This document shows, one piece after another, positions 37,201-46,494 of a DNA stretch of 64,000 nucleotides. The notes under the pieces are model-generated. The model searched no databases and had not been told where the DNA came from. It worked only from the letters and a program-made list of their open reading frames with translations. Where the stretch lies: assembly GCA_016744995.1 (NCBI GenBank), contig JADGDG010000002.1, positions 1 to 64,000 on the forward strand, written 5' to 3'. Position numbers and translations under genes: made by a program. This DNA is from Gammaproteobacteria bacterium (GTDB taxonomy: Bacteria; Pseudomonadota; Gammaproteobacteria; GRL18). Position 1 is the stretch's first letter. Each line of letters opens with the position of its first letter.

Positions 37201-37685
37201 ACGTGATTTATTCTAGGCCGTAATTCAATAATTTCTAGAATGTATTGCTTTTCCTGGTTTTCAGGGTTGAAGCTTATGATTTGTTCTACATCGTGCTGGT
37301 TAATTAAATTAAGGTTCTTTATTCGGATAACCTCACCACCATCTGAGAGCACATTTAATGCACCATTAATATCCACTATCTTCCTGTTTAGCTTTTTTTG
37401 AATCAGTTGCTGTCGGTTTAAACCCTGGCTAGTCACCATTTTATAAATATTCGTTTCAATGTAACGAATATCTGAAATAATAATGTCTCCTATTTTCAAG
37501 CGAGCATATTCATTTTCAACACTCTTCTTTAACTCTTTTGTTAAATGTGTAAAGCCAAACTGCAAGCCAATTAATAAAATAAATCCAAATAGATAAATAG
37601 CTAACTGTAGATAAATCCGGCTCGATGAAATGCCTTTGGACATGGAGCCTGAAAAAAGAGCGTTTGGGAGTGAGATTGATTTCAA
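34254..37685 (-). CDS. Hybrid sensor histidine kinase with two PAS, REC and HPt domains
   Basis: 1,143 residues. TM helices lie near residues 25-45 and 240-262 with a roughly 190-residue periplasmic sensor between them. Two PAS domains follow (about 275-395 and 400-525). The HisKA box is SHEIRTPMNAIIGMS, the ATPase has the N-box (LINLGNNAIKF) and GTGLGLS, the REC domain at about 810-930 has DCVLMDIQMPVLDG, and the HPt domain has MVHTLKGVSGNIGA. Its start overlaps the binding-protein stop by 4 bp, and the HD-GYP regulator lies 7 bp after its end. A phosphorelay ending at REC of the next gene is likely, with the binding protein supplying the signal. Confidence 0.95.
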   Translation of the reverse strand: MKSISLPNALFSGSMSKGISSSRIYLQLAIYLFGFILLIGLQFGFTHLTKELKKSVENEYARLKIGDIIISDIRYIETNIYKMVTSQGLNRQQLIQKKLNRKIVDINGALNVLSDGGEVIRIKNLNLINQHDVEQIISFNPENQEKQYILEIIELRPRINHVQDVIDNMLALIIKRDHFIFQDDKDQYRKLSNKIKHKLQSVSPMMNRMIENANRLFFEGQNRLEIIEKSILEREQFYTILQLSFSLIIIIIVSFLSFIILRQVQNSNEKVNKLAEELNFQIFALNQHAIVSSADVLGNITYVNERFCEISGFSKEELIGNNHRIVKSNEHSKAVFVDMWETISSGNVWQGEIKNKTKSGGFYWVSASIVPFLDEGGEPFKYISIRTDITKRKAMEQQIKKSHRFLQGLTDAMGEGVYALDTHGDCIFINPETENLTGWSREELIGNNIHNIIHFQTHEGKHVAAEDCPANKSIEQGKIYYSEDEHFTNKKGELFPVSIKSVPLYEEDHIIGSVAIFHDVSERKKNEKELVDAKIQAEQANKEKSNFLANMSHEIRTPMNAIIGMSYLALQTNLNPKQKNYINKVHYSAESLLRIINDILDFSKIEAGKLEIETVHFELSSVLENIEILLQEKINKGSLKLIFKTDSNIPDNLKGDPLRLSQILINLGNNAIKFTEQGSVIIRSVLEQANDPQYIRIHFTIEDTGIGINKQQQEKLFKSFSQADSSTTRKYGGTGLGLSISKNLAQLLGGDIWVESTPDVGSNFHFTVQFKQSNEQSKYQKNVVSEEYENSVKLLEGKDILLVEDNLLNQELAADLLKKNNIHVTIANNGLEAIELLEMHDFDCVLMDIQMPVLDGYEATRRIRKNLKFKNLPIIAMTASTMSGDHEKVINAGLNDYISKPINIRQMFITINKWVNKDTTINARMDYLEKDASEIISEDEITFDYISALHRLGDDEEVYSQILKTFLTEHVNDLDKINTILIENNFDDAKRMVHTLKGVSGNIGAYTLQQEMLLLETCISQNEQNNPLDICTEHLNKAHSDLIQTVKLINHFLNKAKEGEKTPDICNKDKLTDDNLLTSLKELQILLSDYDSKSGQFVNDLLHHGIANAYIEPINTLKDLIEQYDFESADEIISKMIKTFNQK

Positions 37686-38515
37686 TACAAAGCCTGATTC
37701 ATATCATTAAGTGGGACGAAGCCATACTTTTTAAATATAGATAAGCCAAATGGTGAATGTGCATAAGTCATAAATTGCCTGGTAAGTTGGGGATATTTTG
37801 AAAACTTAAGAAAATTAAGCGACAGGCGCTTAGGTTTTGCTTCTTCAGGTGATAAAGCTATTGTTTCAATGAAATTAATATTATTTTTAAAAAAAGCGGT
37901 TGCTTTCCAATTAATAATAACATCAGCATCACCTGACTTTAAAGCACGGTTCAAAGTTCTGGAGTCCATGCTTTGATAAACGGCATTTTTTAGTACCTCA
38001 TTGTAAATACCTTTTTTTATCAATATAGTTTGGGTTTCTCGTCCAATACTACCAAGCTCAGAACTAGCAATAACAACATTTAGATCATCTCTCAAAAGAT
38101 CGTTTAAATTTGAGGTGACATTTTTTGGATTATTTTTGGCTACCATGATCACAGCCTGATTAAAGCCTACCTCAACATCATGACCAAGCAGACCATCCTT
38201 CATATGTCGTGTTCGATATGAGTCTGAACCAGGTAGATATAGATCTCCCTTGTGACTGCTTTTTAAATTTTGATAAAGTTCTTCAGATCCTCCCTGACTG
38301 ATTATAATTTTAACATTATGTTGTTTTTCAAAGGAATCAGCAATCTCCCTGATAGGATAGACCATTGTTATCCCGCAATAAATAAGCAGCTCTGGTTTTG
38401 AGGCATCTGTTTCAGACGTACTATCACAAGCGGAAAGGGTCAATAGAATGGAAAAAATAAGAATAAAAAAAGTAACTTGAATAAAAACATTAGAGGCTGG
38501 AAAAGGTTTAATCAT
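37682..38515 (-). CDS. ModA-like periplasmic binding lipoprotein, signal-sensing
   Basis: 277 residues. The signal peptide ends in the lipobox LSAC (about residues 26-29), so it is lipid-anchored. The body follows the class II binding-protein fold of ModA/PstS-like proteins: LLIYCGITMVYPI at the start, then EELYQNLKSSHKGDLYLPGSDSY and ADVIINWKATAF. No permease or ATPase gene is adjacent; instead it overlaps a hybrid kinase by 4 bp, as in AioX-AioS and TorT-TorS systems where the binding protein reports a ligand. An oxyanion (molybdate, sulfate, arsenite, others) is plausible; the exact ligand cannot be told. Confidence 0.9.
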   Translation of the reverse strand: MIKPFPASNVFIQVTFFILIFSILLTLSACDSTSETDASKPELLIYCGITMVYPIREIADSFEKQHNVKIIISQGGSEELYQNLKSSHKGDLYLPGSDSYRTRHMKDGLLGHDVEVGFNQAVIMVAKNNPKNVTSNLNDLLRDDLNVVIASSELGSIGRETQTILIKKGIYNEVLKNAVYQSMDSRTLNRALKSGDADVIINWKATAFFKNNINFIETIALSPEEAKPKRLSLNFLKFSKYPQLTRQFMTYAHSPFGLSIFKKYGFVPLNDMNQALY

Positions 38516-38949
38516 TAAGGACTGCCATTTAGATATTTACACCCAATGATAGTTAATATCTGCGGGAATTCAAGTCAACCAAGGCTTATTCTCAAATTGT
38601 TTATAAATCAAACAGCTTATTGTCATCCTATATATTTTGCGCCCGGCTACAACAAATTTAGCCATTTTGTATCCTTCTAAATATCTAAAAAACATTGATT
38701 TTTTTTGTAAAACACAATTTATACTCAGTTTTTTCCCATATATAGGCCAATTTCTGATAGAATTCATGGCTCAAATTTACCGTAAACCTTATCTGTTTCC
38801 ACCTGCAATTCTTTTTTATTAAAAATAAATAAGAAATTTGATAAGGATCATATCTTTTTAACTTTAAAATAAGATATTCTTCTACGGTTTGATAACTTTT
38901 GGTTGCATTGGTTGATCCGGTGCGTAATTTCAATATTTGGAGATATTAC
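38516..38949. other. Non-coding gap between the signalling operon and sat
   Basis: 434 bp between two genes that read away from each other, so both promoters should lie here. AT-rich. No riboswitch, clear operator or hairpin was recognised. Overlapping short frames here are low-complexity and rejected. GGAGA at 38939-38943, 6 bases before the ATG at 38950, is the ribosome-binding site that decides the sat start. Confidence 0.55.
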
Positions 38950-40140
38950 ATGATTAAACCTCATGGGTCGGATGAATTAAATCCTTTATTTGTTTATGAT
39001 TCAGCTAAGAATGAAGCCTTACACAAAGAAGCTGAAGGTCTTGCTTCTGTTGTTGTAAGCTCAGCCACTGCTGCAAATGCAGTAATGCTAGGCGCTGGTT
39101 ACTTTAACCCTCTGACTGGTTACATGAACAAAGCAGATGCCCTCTCTGTTGCTACTGATATGAAAACTGCTTCTGGTCTTTTTTGGCCGACTCCAGTTCT
39201 AAATTTATTACAAGATGCAGGTAGTATTAAAGCAGGCGATCGTATTGCACTTAAAGATCCAAATGTTGATGGCAATCCTATTCTTGCAGTCATGGATGTC
39301 GAATCAGTAGAAGAGTTTACTGATGAAGAAATTGCACTCATTTCTGAAAAAGTATATGCACCAAGTCCTGATGAAGCACACCCCGGTGTTGATGCTTTTA
39401 TTGCTCAAGGCAAAGTCTGCGTATCGGGATCAATTCAAGTATTAAACTTCTCCTATTTCCAGAGTGAATTCCCTGATACATTCCGTACTGCTGTTGAGAT
39501 CCGTAATGAAATTGCAGAACGTGGCTGGAACAAAATCGTTGCATTTCAAACTCGTAACCCTATGCACCTTGCTCACGAAGAACTTTGTCATATGGCAATG
39601 GATCGTTTAGATTGTGATGGTCTTGTTATCCATATGTTACTTGGTAAGTTGAAGCCAGGCGATATTCCTGCTCCAGTTCGTGATGCAGCGATACGTAAGA
39701 TGGTTGAACTGTATTTCCCTAAAAATAGTGCAATGGTTACTGGTTATGGCTTTGATATGCTGTATGCTGGCCCAAGAGAAGGTGTTTTACACGCTGTTTT
39801 CCGTCAGAATATGGGTGCCACTCACTTTATCATTGGTCGTGACCATGCTGGTGTTGGTGATCACTATGGTGCATTTGATGCCCAAACCATTTTTGACAAT
39901 GATGTTCCTGCCGGTGCATTAGATATTGAGATCTTCAAAGCAGATCACACTGCTTACTCTAAGAAGTTAGACAAGGTCGTAATGATGTGTGAAGCACCAG
40001 ATCATACAAAAGATGACTTTGTACTTCTTTCTGGTACCAAGGTTCGTGAAATGTTGGGTAAAGGCATTGCGCCACCAAAAGAATTTTCACGTCCTGAAGT
40101 GGCTCAAATTTTAATGGACTACTATAAAAGCATTAACTAA
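38950..40140 (+). CDS. sat: ATP sulfurylase (sulfate adenylyltransferase)
   Basis: 397 residues, the size of bacterial homo-oligomeric Sat used in dissimilatory sulfur metabolism. It interconverts ATP plus sulfate with APS plus pyrophosphate. The ATP-binding HxGH-type motif lies in RNPMHLAHEELCHMAM, and the second signature is GRDHAGVGDHYG. The first frame opens earlier, at 38899, but ATG 38950 with GGAGA in front is the start. In sulfur oxidisers Sat runs in the ATP-forming direction after APS reductase; in assimilation it runs the other way. No apr or cys gene lies in the window, so the direction is inferred. Two strong hairpins follow it. Confidence 0.95.
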   Translation: MIKPHGSDELNPLFVYDSAKNEALHKEAEGLASVVVSSATAANAVMLGAGYFNPLTGYMNKADALSVATDMKTASGLFWPTPVLNLLQDAGSIKAGDRIALKDPNVDGNPILAVMDVESVEEFTDEEIALISEKVYAPSPDEAHPGVDAFIAQGKVCVSGSIQVLNFSYFQSEFPDTFRTAVEIRNEIAERGWNKIVAFQTRNPMHLAHEELCHMAMDRLDCDGLVIHMLLGKLKPGDIPAPVRDAAIRKMVELYFPKNSAMVTGYGFDMLYAGPREGVLHAVFRQNMGATHFIIGRDHAGVGDHYGAFDAQTIFDNDVPAGALDIEIFKADHTAYSKKLDKVVMMCEAPDHTKDDFVLLSGTKVREMLGKGIAPPKEFSRPEVAQILMDYYKSIN

Positions 40141-40150
40141 TTTGGATAAC

Positions 40151-40223
40151 TAATAGGCTGAAGCCTATTAGTTATGTAAATGATTAAAAAAGGCCTGATC
40201 AAGTAATTGATCAGGCCTTTTTT
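40151..40223 (+). terminator. Tandem hairpins ending in a strong Rho-independent terminator after sat
   Basis: The first hairpin pairs TAATAGGC (40151-40158) with GCCTATTA (40163-40170). The second is a 12-bp GC-rich stem, AGGCCTGATCAA (40191-40202) with TTGATCAGGCCT (40207-40218), a 4-base loop and a run of T to 40223. It also helps end the convergent FHA gene. Confidence 0.93.
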
Positions 40224-40255
40224 ATTAAATTTGTCTGTGAAATCTTAAAAAGAAC

Positions 40256-40732
40256 TTAAAATCCAAACATTTCTTTCAATTTAGCAAAAAATCCTTTTTT
40301 GACAGGTGTTTTTCTAGTTGTGGTACGTTTAGCTGTTTTGCTTTTGGATAGTTCCTGCTGGAGCTGCTGTTGAAAGTCAGCAGACATCATTACAGTAGCT
40401 TCACTCTGATCATCAGAGCCTGCAGCACTAAAAGCTGAGTTATTAAAAAATAAGATTTGGTGCTTTCCTATTCCGATAATATCACCATCTTTGAGATCAT
40501 GACGCGTCACTTTCAGATCATTAACAAAGGTGCCATTGGTACTTTTCATATCTTCTAAAACAGCACCATCAGATGTGCTATGAACAGTTGCATGATGGCT
40601 GCTTATGGCTAAATTATCAATAGAGATATCATTCGTTGGTGTTCTACCAATCTTTATGTCTTTTTTATCCAGTACAAACTCTTGAATGTCCTGACCATCA
40701 AATCTTAAAACCAGTCTCATCTCCACTCCCAA
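40256..40732 (-). CDS. FHA-domain phosphopeptide-binding protein
   Basis: 158 residues. The FHA domain is residues 1-90: IKIGRTPTNDISID, the phosphothreonine-binding SSHHATV and the STNGTFVN motif are all present. The C-terminal part is a low-complexity basic linker (SKTAKRTTTRKTPVKKGFF). FHA proteins bind phosphothreonine; the two Ser/Thr kinases directly upstream on the same strand are the likely partners. The linker is Thr-rich and could be a kinase substrate. Confidence 0.93.
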   Translation of the reverse strand: MGVEMRLVLRFDGQDIQEFVLDKKDIKIGRTPTNDISIDNLAISSHHATVHSTSDGAVLEDMKSTNGTFVNDLKVTRHDLKDGDIIGIGKHQILFFNNSAFSAAGSDDQSEATVMMSADFQQQLQQELSKSKTAKRTTTRKTPVKKGFFAKLKEMFGF

Positions 40733-40857
40733 TAAGAATTCTAAATTTAATCGAGCCGTTTAATCATAATAATGATGAAAAATCAGTATATATACTAATC
40801 ACTATGTTGAATGTTAGACCATTATTATATGATTTTCACTTAAGAATATCATATTTA

Positions 40858-42477
40858 TTACAAATTTTTAAAAAAACTTTTAACCTTATTAATAACCCTC
40901 TTCGGCTCATTATGTAGATTAGCTTCCTTTTGTAAGCTTATTAAGCGTTCGTTTTCAGAGTCAATGCTCAGACCAGAACTAATAAAGGATTGAGCTTTTT
41001 GATATTTATATTTATTCAGTTCACTTCTGGCAAGCAGCTCGTAGCGGTAGACTATGTTTTTTATACCTTTATTCGCTTCCTTATTATGGATATCAAATTC
41101 AAGCACTTTTTGGAAATAATATAATGCATTATCATTCAACGGTGTTGTTAATTGATATTTCTTTAATGAAAGATCACCTTTTTTTAGTAATTCTCTTATC
41201 ATTTTTTCTTTATTTTCACTGTTAACATGAGAAAGTGCTTTTTGTACTTTAAGTTCCTTTTTAACCAATTCAAGCTCTTTATCTTTTTTATTTAGTGCAT
41301 CCTGCTGTTCAAAAAACTGTTGATTAGAAAGCAATTGTTCAGTGTGTGTGTTTTCTGCTGCTTGTTTATTAATCAACTCACTATCAGTGTCTTTGTGCAA
41401 AGGTTGGTGATTTTTAACGATTTGAACCTGATTATTGTCTTCATGAATTAAAGATTCATCATAATTTGATTTTATAGATAATTGAGGATCAGGGGAAAAA
41501 TATTCGTCCCATAAGGTTTCTTTATTGAGTAAAACAATGAGCAACAAAATAACTAATAAAAATATTGGGCTGAAATAGTTGCTTTTGTGTTTTATAAGCT
41601 GATTATCTTTAATCTTTGCCACATACTCAACAATCACATGAGTATCAATTAACTTTGTTTCAGCACCCTGTTTTGTTAAATTGGGGTGATCTTTTAAATA
41701 TTGAGTAATAAAGCGAGAAACTAATTTGGTATCAGATAATCGATCATCCGGTGCTTTGGCCAGGAGGCTTTCCAGCAGAGGCTGTAGCCCCTGAAGTGAT
41801 TCAGGAAGTTTAGGGACGGGTTCCTGAATACTATTAGCAATAGTTTCTATTTCAGTTTCACCTGTAAAAGGTTTTTCAGCCATTAACATTTCATACAGCA
41901 TGATTCCCAAACTATAAATATCGGTTCGATAGTCAAAGGGTTTACCTTGAATGAGTTCGGGAGATGCATAGGCGGGGCTGGCATACAGTTCATCAGAGCC
42001 TAAAGCAACTTCTTTTTTTGGTTCGATTCTGTGGGATATACCAAAATCAGTTAAAAGTGGATTGTCCCCTTCCCTGAATAAAATATTCGCTGGTTTGATA
42101 TCGCCATGAATAATGCCTTGTTTATGAATTGAGTGAAGTGCATCTGAGACTTTACTGATAATATCCAGGACAGTAAAAGTGTTAAGCTTTGTAAGGAGTC
42201 GTGTTTCTAAGTCCCCATCGGGTAAATATTCCATAGCAATGAAATTATGCTTACCGATACTGATAACATCAAACACAGTAATAATATTGGGATGTTTTAA
42301 TGAGGCGATTATACGCCCTTCATCTATAAAGCGTTTTTTGATTGCATCATCAAGTTTTGGATTAAGAAATTTAAGAACAACCTGGCGTTGCAGCGATTGT
42401 TGTTCAGCCAGATAAATAGCCGCCATACCGCCTTTTGCAAGCAGTTTTATTACATTATATCCAGCAATAGACTTCAT
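40858..42477 (-). CDS. Membrane-anchored Ser/Thr protein kinase with TPR-like C-terminus
   Basis: 539 residues. The kinase domain at residues 8-265 has the P-loop LAKGGMAAIYLAE, catalytic Lys in VVLKFLNP, catalytic loop IIHGDIKPANILF and LTDFGIS. HGD in place of HRD marks a non-RD kinase. One TM helix sits at about residues 305-325 (SPIFLLVILLLIVLL). The outer part has a coiled coil and repeated helices (YYFQKVLEFDIHNKEA) like TPR. It reads the same way as the FHA gene below, and a second kinase lies above. The pair and FHA gene suggest a phospho-Thr signalling unit; substrates are unknown. Confidence 0.92.
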   Translation of the reverse strand: MKSIAGYNVIKLLAKGGMAAIYLAEQQSLQRQVVLKFLNPKLDDAIKKRFIDEGRIIASLKHPNIITVFDVISIGKHNFIAMEYLPDGDLETRLLTKLNTFTVLDIISKVSDALHSIHKQGIIHGDIKPANILFREGDNPLLTDFGISHRIEPKKEVALGSDELYASPAYASPELIQGKPFDYRTDIYSLGIMLYEMLMAEKPFTGETEIETIANSIQEPVPKLPESLQGLQPLLESLLAKAPDDRLSDTKLVSRFITQYLKDHPNLTKQGAETKLIDTHVIVEYVAKIKDNQLIKHKSNYFSPIFLLVILLLIVLLNKETLWDEYFSPDPQLSIKSNYDESLIHEDNNQVQIVKNHQPLHKDTDSELINKQAAENTHTEQLLSNQQFFEQQDALNKKDKELELVKKELKVQKALSHVNSENKEKMIRELLKKGDLSLKKYQLTTPLNDNALYYFQKVLEFDIHNKEANKGIKNIVYRYELLARSELNKYKYQKAQSFISSGLSIDSENERLISLQKEANLHNEPKRVINKVKSFFKNL

Positions 42478-42507
42478 AAAATATCAAAGACTTCCAGCAA
42501 ACACAGA

Positions 42508-43491
42508 CTAAATAACAAAGTACCAAATTGATGCGGCAACTATAACAGAAAATAGAATGATAAGCAGAGGTAACAGTGTCTTAGATGGATTAATTGAGAT
42601 GTTGTTCTTAGAATTAGGCTCATATTCTAAAATAACATCACCATTATTATTGGCTTCAACATCCGCAATTCGATCGGATAAATTTTTAATTGTATCAGGG
42701 TGGTCTCTAAGATATTTTTTTATGTACCTTGAAATCATACGAGCATCACCAATCCGTTCAGTCTGTTCTTTAGCCAGCATATGGTTGATTAAAGGTTGTA
42801 ACGGTTTCAAATGCGCTGGGAGTTCTGGTATGGGCTCCTGGATACTATTTGCAACTAATTCAGCATGGTCTTTGCCAGTATAAGGTTTTTCACCAACAAG
42901 CATTTCATACAAAACAACACCAAGACTATAAATATCTACTTTTTGGTTAAATTTTTGACCCTGCATAATTTCCGGGCTTGCATAACTGGGACTTGCCAGA
43001 ATATCTTGTGATTGATCCCCCTCAGGAATTATCAGATCAGTTCGTTTGGAAATACCAAAATCTGTTAATACTGGACAATCATCACTTCTGAACACGATAT
43101 TAGCCGGTTTAATATCACCATGAATAATACCTTTGCTATGCACCAGGTAAAGGGCATCTGCTAATTCAAGCGCAATTTCAAGGGCCGTATTAATGCTGAT
43201 CCCACCAGCCAGACGAGCTTCTAAATCGCCCCCTTCCAGATATTCCATTGCATGATAAAAATGAATGCCCACTCGACCAACGTCAAAAACAGGAATGATA
43301 TTTGGATGTTTTAAAGAAGCAATAATCCGGCTTTCTTCTAAAAACAAATTAAGCAGCCTGGTATCAAGTTTAGGATCTAATACTTTCAACGCCACTTGAC
43401 GTTTAAGAGATTCCTGCACTGCAATATAAATGGTTGCCATACCGCCTTTGGCAAGAATTCCTTGAATTTTATAACCTTGAATAACACTCAT
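42508..43491 (-). CDS. Ser/Thr protein kinase, second of the pair
   Basis: 327 residues from the ATG at 43491, which matches the start of the kinase domain (VIQGYKIQGILAKGG); the frame extends upstream to 43527. Kinase features are LAKGGMATIYIAV, catalytic Lys in VALKVLDP, IIHGDIKPANIVF (non-RD, HGD) and LTDFGIS. One TM segment lies at the C-terminal end (LLPLLIILFSVIVAASIWYFV), with no large outer domain. It ends 31 bp before the next kinase. High likeness in the kinase parts suggests an old duplication. Confidence 0.9.
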   Translation of the reverse strand: MSVIQGYKIQGILAKGGMATIYIAVQESLKRQVALKVLDPKLDTRLLNLFLEESRIIASLKHPNIIPVFDVGRVGIHFYHAMEYLEGGDLEARLAGGISINTALEIALELADALYLVHSKGIIHGDIKPANIVFRSDDCPVLTDFGISKRTDLIIPEGDQSQDILASPSYASPEIMQGQKFNQKVDIYSLGVVLYEMLVGEKPYTGKDHAELVANSIQEPIPELPAHLKPLQPLINHMLAKEQTERIGDARMISRYIKKYLRDHPDTIKNLSDRIADVEANNNGDVILEYEPNSKNNISINPSKTLLPLLIILFSVIVAASIWYFVI

Positions 43492-43740
43492 AATATAATA
43501 AACTGTGACCTTGGCCTGATTAAACATTAAACCGATAAAAGCATATAAATTAGTAAAGACCTATATCAGAAAAATATCAACTTATAATGCCAATCTATTA
43601 ATAAAATTTGAAAAAAGAATTGTACCGCATATACAAAAAAAATCTTGTAATATAAGGCCTACATCATGATGATTTATAGGGTAAATACAATGTTTGTGAA
43701 TGAGGAAAGTAAGAAGGATATAAGAAATGAAAAAATAAAA

Positions 43741-43777
43741 TTTTTACTATCAACTTCTATGAAGCTGATAGTAAAAA
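43741..43777 (-). terminator. Rho-independent terminator after pnp
   Basis: TTTTTACTATCA (43741-43752) pairs with TGATAGTAAAAA (43766-43777), with a 13-base loop that holds a further ACTT/AAGC near-pairing. The run AAAAATAAAAT next to it reads as a U-tract on the minus strand. It sits 9 bp beyond the pnp stop. Confidence 0.85.
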
Positions 43778-43785
43778 CTGGACAT

Positions 43786-45897
43786 TTACTCTTCTGAGGT
43801 AGTTTCAGCGTTATCAGCGATAATAGCTTTCATGCTCAGGCGAATACGGCCCTGCTTGTCAATCTCAAGAACTTTAACATCAACAAATTCACCTTCAGTC
43901 AACTTATCAGTTACGTTGTTAACACGCTCCTCACAAATTTGTGAAATGTGTACCAATCCATCTTTACCTGGAATGATAGTAACAAAGGCGCCAAAGTCCA
44001 TGATCTTAGTCACACGACCATTATAGATTTTGCCAACTTCAACATCTTGAGTGATTTCTTCAATGCGGCGTTTACATTCTTGTGCAGCAGCATTATCAAC
44101 AGAAGAGATTTTTACAATACCTTCATCATTGATATCAATGTTAGCACCAGTTTCTTCACTCAAACCTTTAATGGTTGAGCCGCCCTTACCAATCACATCA
44201 CGAATTTTGTCAGGATTAATCTGAATAGTCAGAATGCGAGGCGCAAAATCCGACATTTGAGTACTAGCAGATGAAATGACTGCGTTCATTTGTTGCAAAA
44301 TATCAAAGCGTGCATCTTTGGCTTGAGCCAATGCAATTTCCATGATTTCTTTGGTAATTCCTTCAATTTTAATGTCCATTTGCAGGGCATTAACACCATT
44401 TTCAGTACCGGCTACTTTAAAGTCCATATCACCAAGATGATCTTCATCACCCAGGATATCAGTTAAAATAGCGAAACCGTCATCTTCTTTAATCAAACCC
44501 ATTGCAATACCGGCAACAGGTGAAGAGATAGGTACGCCAGCATCCATCAATGACAAGCTGGTTCCACAAACGGAAGCCATAGAGCTTGAACCATTTGATT
44601 CAGTGATTTCTGAAACAACACGAATTGTATATGGAAATTCATCAACCGTTGGAAGCACTGCTGCTACACCACGTTTTGCCAAACGACCATGACCAATTTC
44701 ACGACGCTTAGGTGTGCCTACACGACCAGTTTCACCCACACTATAAGGAGGAAAGTTATAATGAAGCATGAAAGAATCTTTGTAGCTGCCTTCTAATGCA
44801 TCAATGATTTGGGCATCACGTGCAGTACCAAGAGTAGTCACCACCAATGCCTGAGTTTCACCACGGGTGAATAAAGCAGAACCATGGGTACGATCAAGAA
44901 CACCAGTACGAATATGTAAGGGACGAACTGTTTTTGTATCACGACCATCAATACGAGGATTACCAGCAATAATATTGCTTCGTACAACTTTCTTTTCTAG
45001 TTTGTAGAATGCACCTGATAAATCACTGGCAGAAAATTTTGCATCTTCAGCAGAAGTGACTTTTTCAATTAATGCTGAACGAATGTCATCCAGTTTATTG
45101 AGTCGCTCTAGCTTATCACTGATTTTGTAGGCATCATCAACAGCAGTTTCGCATTCACCATTAACAGTACTGGTAAGTTCTTCATCAACTGCAACTGGAG
45201 TATATTCTGAACGAGTACTGCCAACTTCTGCAACAAAAGCTTTTATTTCAGTAATAACTGTTTGGAATTGTTCATGACCAAACATTACAGCACCAAGCAT
45301 GATATCTTCAGAAAGCTCGTCGGCTTCTGACTCGACCATTAAAACAGCAGTATCTGTACCAGCAACAACCAGATCAAGTTCTGATTCGTCTAATAAATCA
45401 CGGCCAGGATTAAGTGCATATTCACCATCAATATAACCGACTCGACAACAGCCAATTGGGCCATTAAATGGGACATCAGCAATAGACATTGCTGCTGAAG
45501 CACCAATCATTGCTGGAATATCAGGATCAATATCAGGATTCAGAGAAACAACCGTACAAATAACCTGAACTTCGTTGTAGTAGCCTTTTGGAAAAAGTGG
45601 ACGTAAAGGACGGTCAATTAAACGTGAAATTAATGTTTCATTTTCACTTGGGCGACCTTCGCGCTTAAAAAAGCCACCAGGAATTTTACCTGCAGCATAA
45701 GTTTTTTCTTGATAATCAATAGTTAATGGAAAGAAATCAGCACCGGCTCTGGCTTCTTTTTTAGCCACGACAGTAACAAAAACTGAGGTGCCCCCGACAT
45801 TAACCATGACAGCACCTGATGCCTGACGAGCGATTTCGCCTGTTTCAAGTGTTACTTTTTCTGGTCCAAACTGGAATGTTCTTGTAATTGGTGTCAC
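43786..45897 (-). CDS. pnp: Polynucleotide phosphorylase
   Basis: 703 residues, the usual length. It degrades RNA from the 3' end with phosphate and joins the degradosome. Two RNase PH domains (residues about 5-230 and 300-540), the KH domain ([15 protein letters not shown], about 560) and the S1 domain ([19 protein letters not shown], about 620) are complete. It follows rpsO, the conserved order, and is the last gene of the nusA operon. PNPase commonly represses its own leader; the 108-bp gap to rpsO would be that leader. Confidence 0.97.
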   Translation of the reverse strand: MTPITRTFQFGPEKVTLETGEIARQASGAVMVNVGGTSVFVTVVAKKEARAGADFFPLTIDYQEKTYAAGKIPGGFFKREGRPSENETLISRLIDRPLRPLFPKGYYNEVQVICTVVSLNPDIDPDIPAMIGASAAMSIADVPFNGPIGCCRVGYIDGEYALNPGRDLLDESELDLVVAGTDTAVLMVESEADELSEDIMLGAVMFGHEQFQTVITEIKAFVAEVGSTRSEYTPVAVDEELTSTVNGECETAVDDAYKISDKLERLNKLDDIRSALIEKVTSAEDAKFSASDLSGAFYKLEKKVVRSNIIAGNPRIDGRDTKTVRPLHIRTGVLDRTHGSALFTRGETQALVVTTLGTARDAQIIDALEGSYKDSFMLHYNFPPYSVGETGRVGTPKRREIGHGRLAKRGVAAVLPTVDEFPYTIRVVSEITESNGSSSMASVCGTSLSLMDAGVPISSPVAGIAMGLIKEDDGFAILTDILGDEDHLGDMDFKVAGTENGVNALQMDIKIEGITKEIMEIALAQAKDARFDILQQMNAVISSASTQMSDFAPRILTIQINPDKIRDVIGKGGSTIKGLSEETGANIDINDEGIVKISSVDNAAAQECKRRIEEITQDVEVGKIYNGRVTKIMDFGAFVTIIPGKDGLVHISQICEERVNNVTDKLTEGEFVDVKVLEIDKQGRIRLSMKAIIADNAETTSEE

Positions 45898-46005
45898 GCT
45901 ATTTTTACTCCGTTGATTCGACTGAAGTCATTACTGAAACTTTCGTTTTATCAGTTAAAATCATAAGTTTCAGTAATATAGTGAAGTGTTTGTGATGATA
46001 AATTT

Positions 46006-46272
46006 TTATTTACGTAAACCTAACTTAGAAATGAGGGAGCGATAACGTTCGTTATTTTTTCTCTTAAGATAATCAAGCATTTTTCTACGCTTGCTTACCA
46101 TTCTTAAAAGACCCTGGCGAGAATGATGATCATGAATGTGAATTTTAAAGTGTTCAGTTAGATCGATTATCTTTGCAGTTAATAAGGCAACCTGAACTTC
46201 TGCTGACCCCGTATCATTTGTACCACGGCTATATTCTTTTACTATTTCGCTCTTCTGTTTTACAGAAATCAT
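46006..46272 (-). CDS. rpsO: 30S ribosomal protein S15
   Basis: 88 residues. Binds 16S rRNA in the central domain. The family core is clear: STGSAEVQ-type motif (here [15 protein letters not shown]), [19 protein letters not shown] and [12 protein letters not shown]. It lies between truB and pnp, as in most gammaproteobacteria. An autoregulatory leader is known for rpsO in E. coli; the 222 bp upstream leave room for one, but no structure was identified. Confidence 0.97.
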   Translation of the reverse strand: MISVKQKSEIVKEYSRGTNDTGSAEVQVALLTAKIIDLTEHFKIHIHDHHSRQGLLRMVSKRRKMLDYLKRKNNERYRSLISKLGLRK

Positions 46273-46494
46273 TTTACTACTCCTAAAAAATTAAAGTATC
46301 AGAAAAAACATGCACTTGTAGTACATACTTAAACCGAATTGCTCAACTAAAGGATGAAACTAATATTTTTGATATCATTAATTGATATTAAAATATACTG
46401 CTCCAAACAAGGCGTATATTTTACCTGCTCAATTTACTTATAACAAGCAATATAATGACTTGTGTAACTTGTTTACGATTAGAAAGGCTGAATT

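Noticed and set aside
38570..38933. Short ORFs on both strands upstream of sat
   Set aside because: Composition and lack of starts with ribosome-binding sites suggest chance frames in AT-rich DNA.
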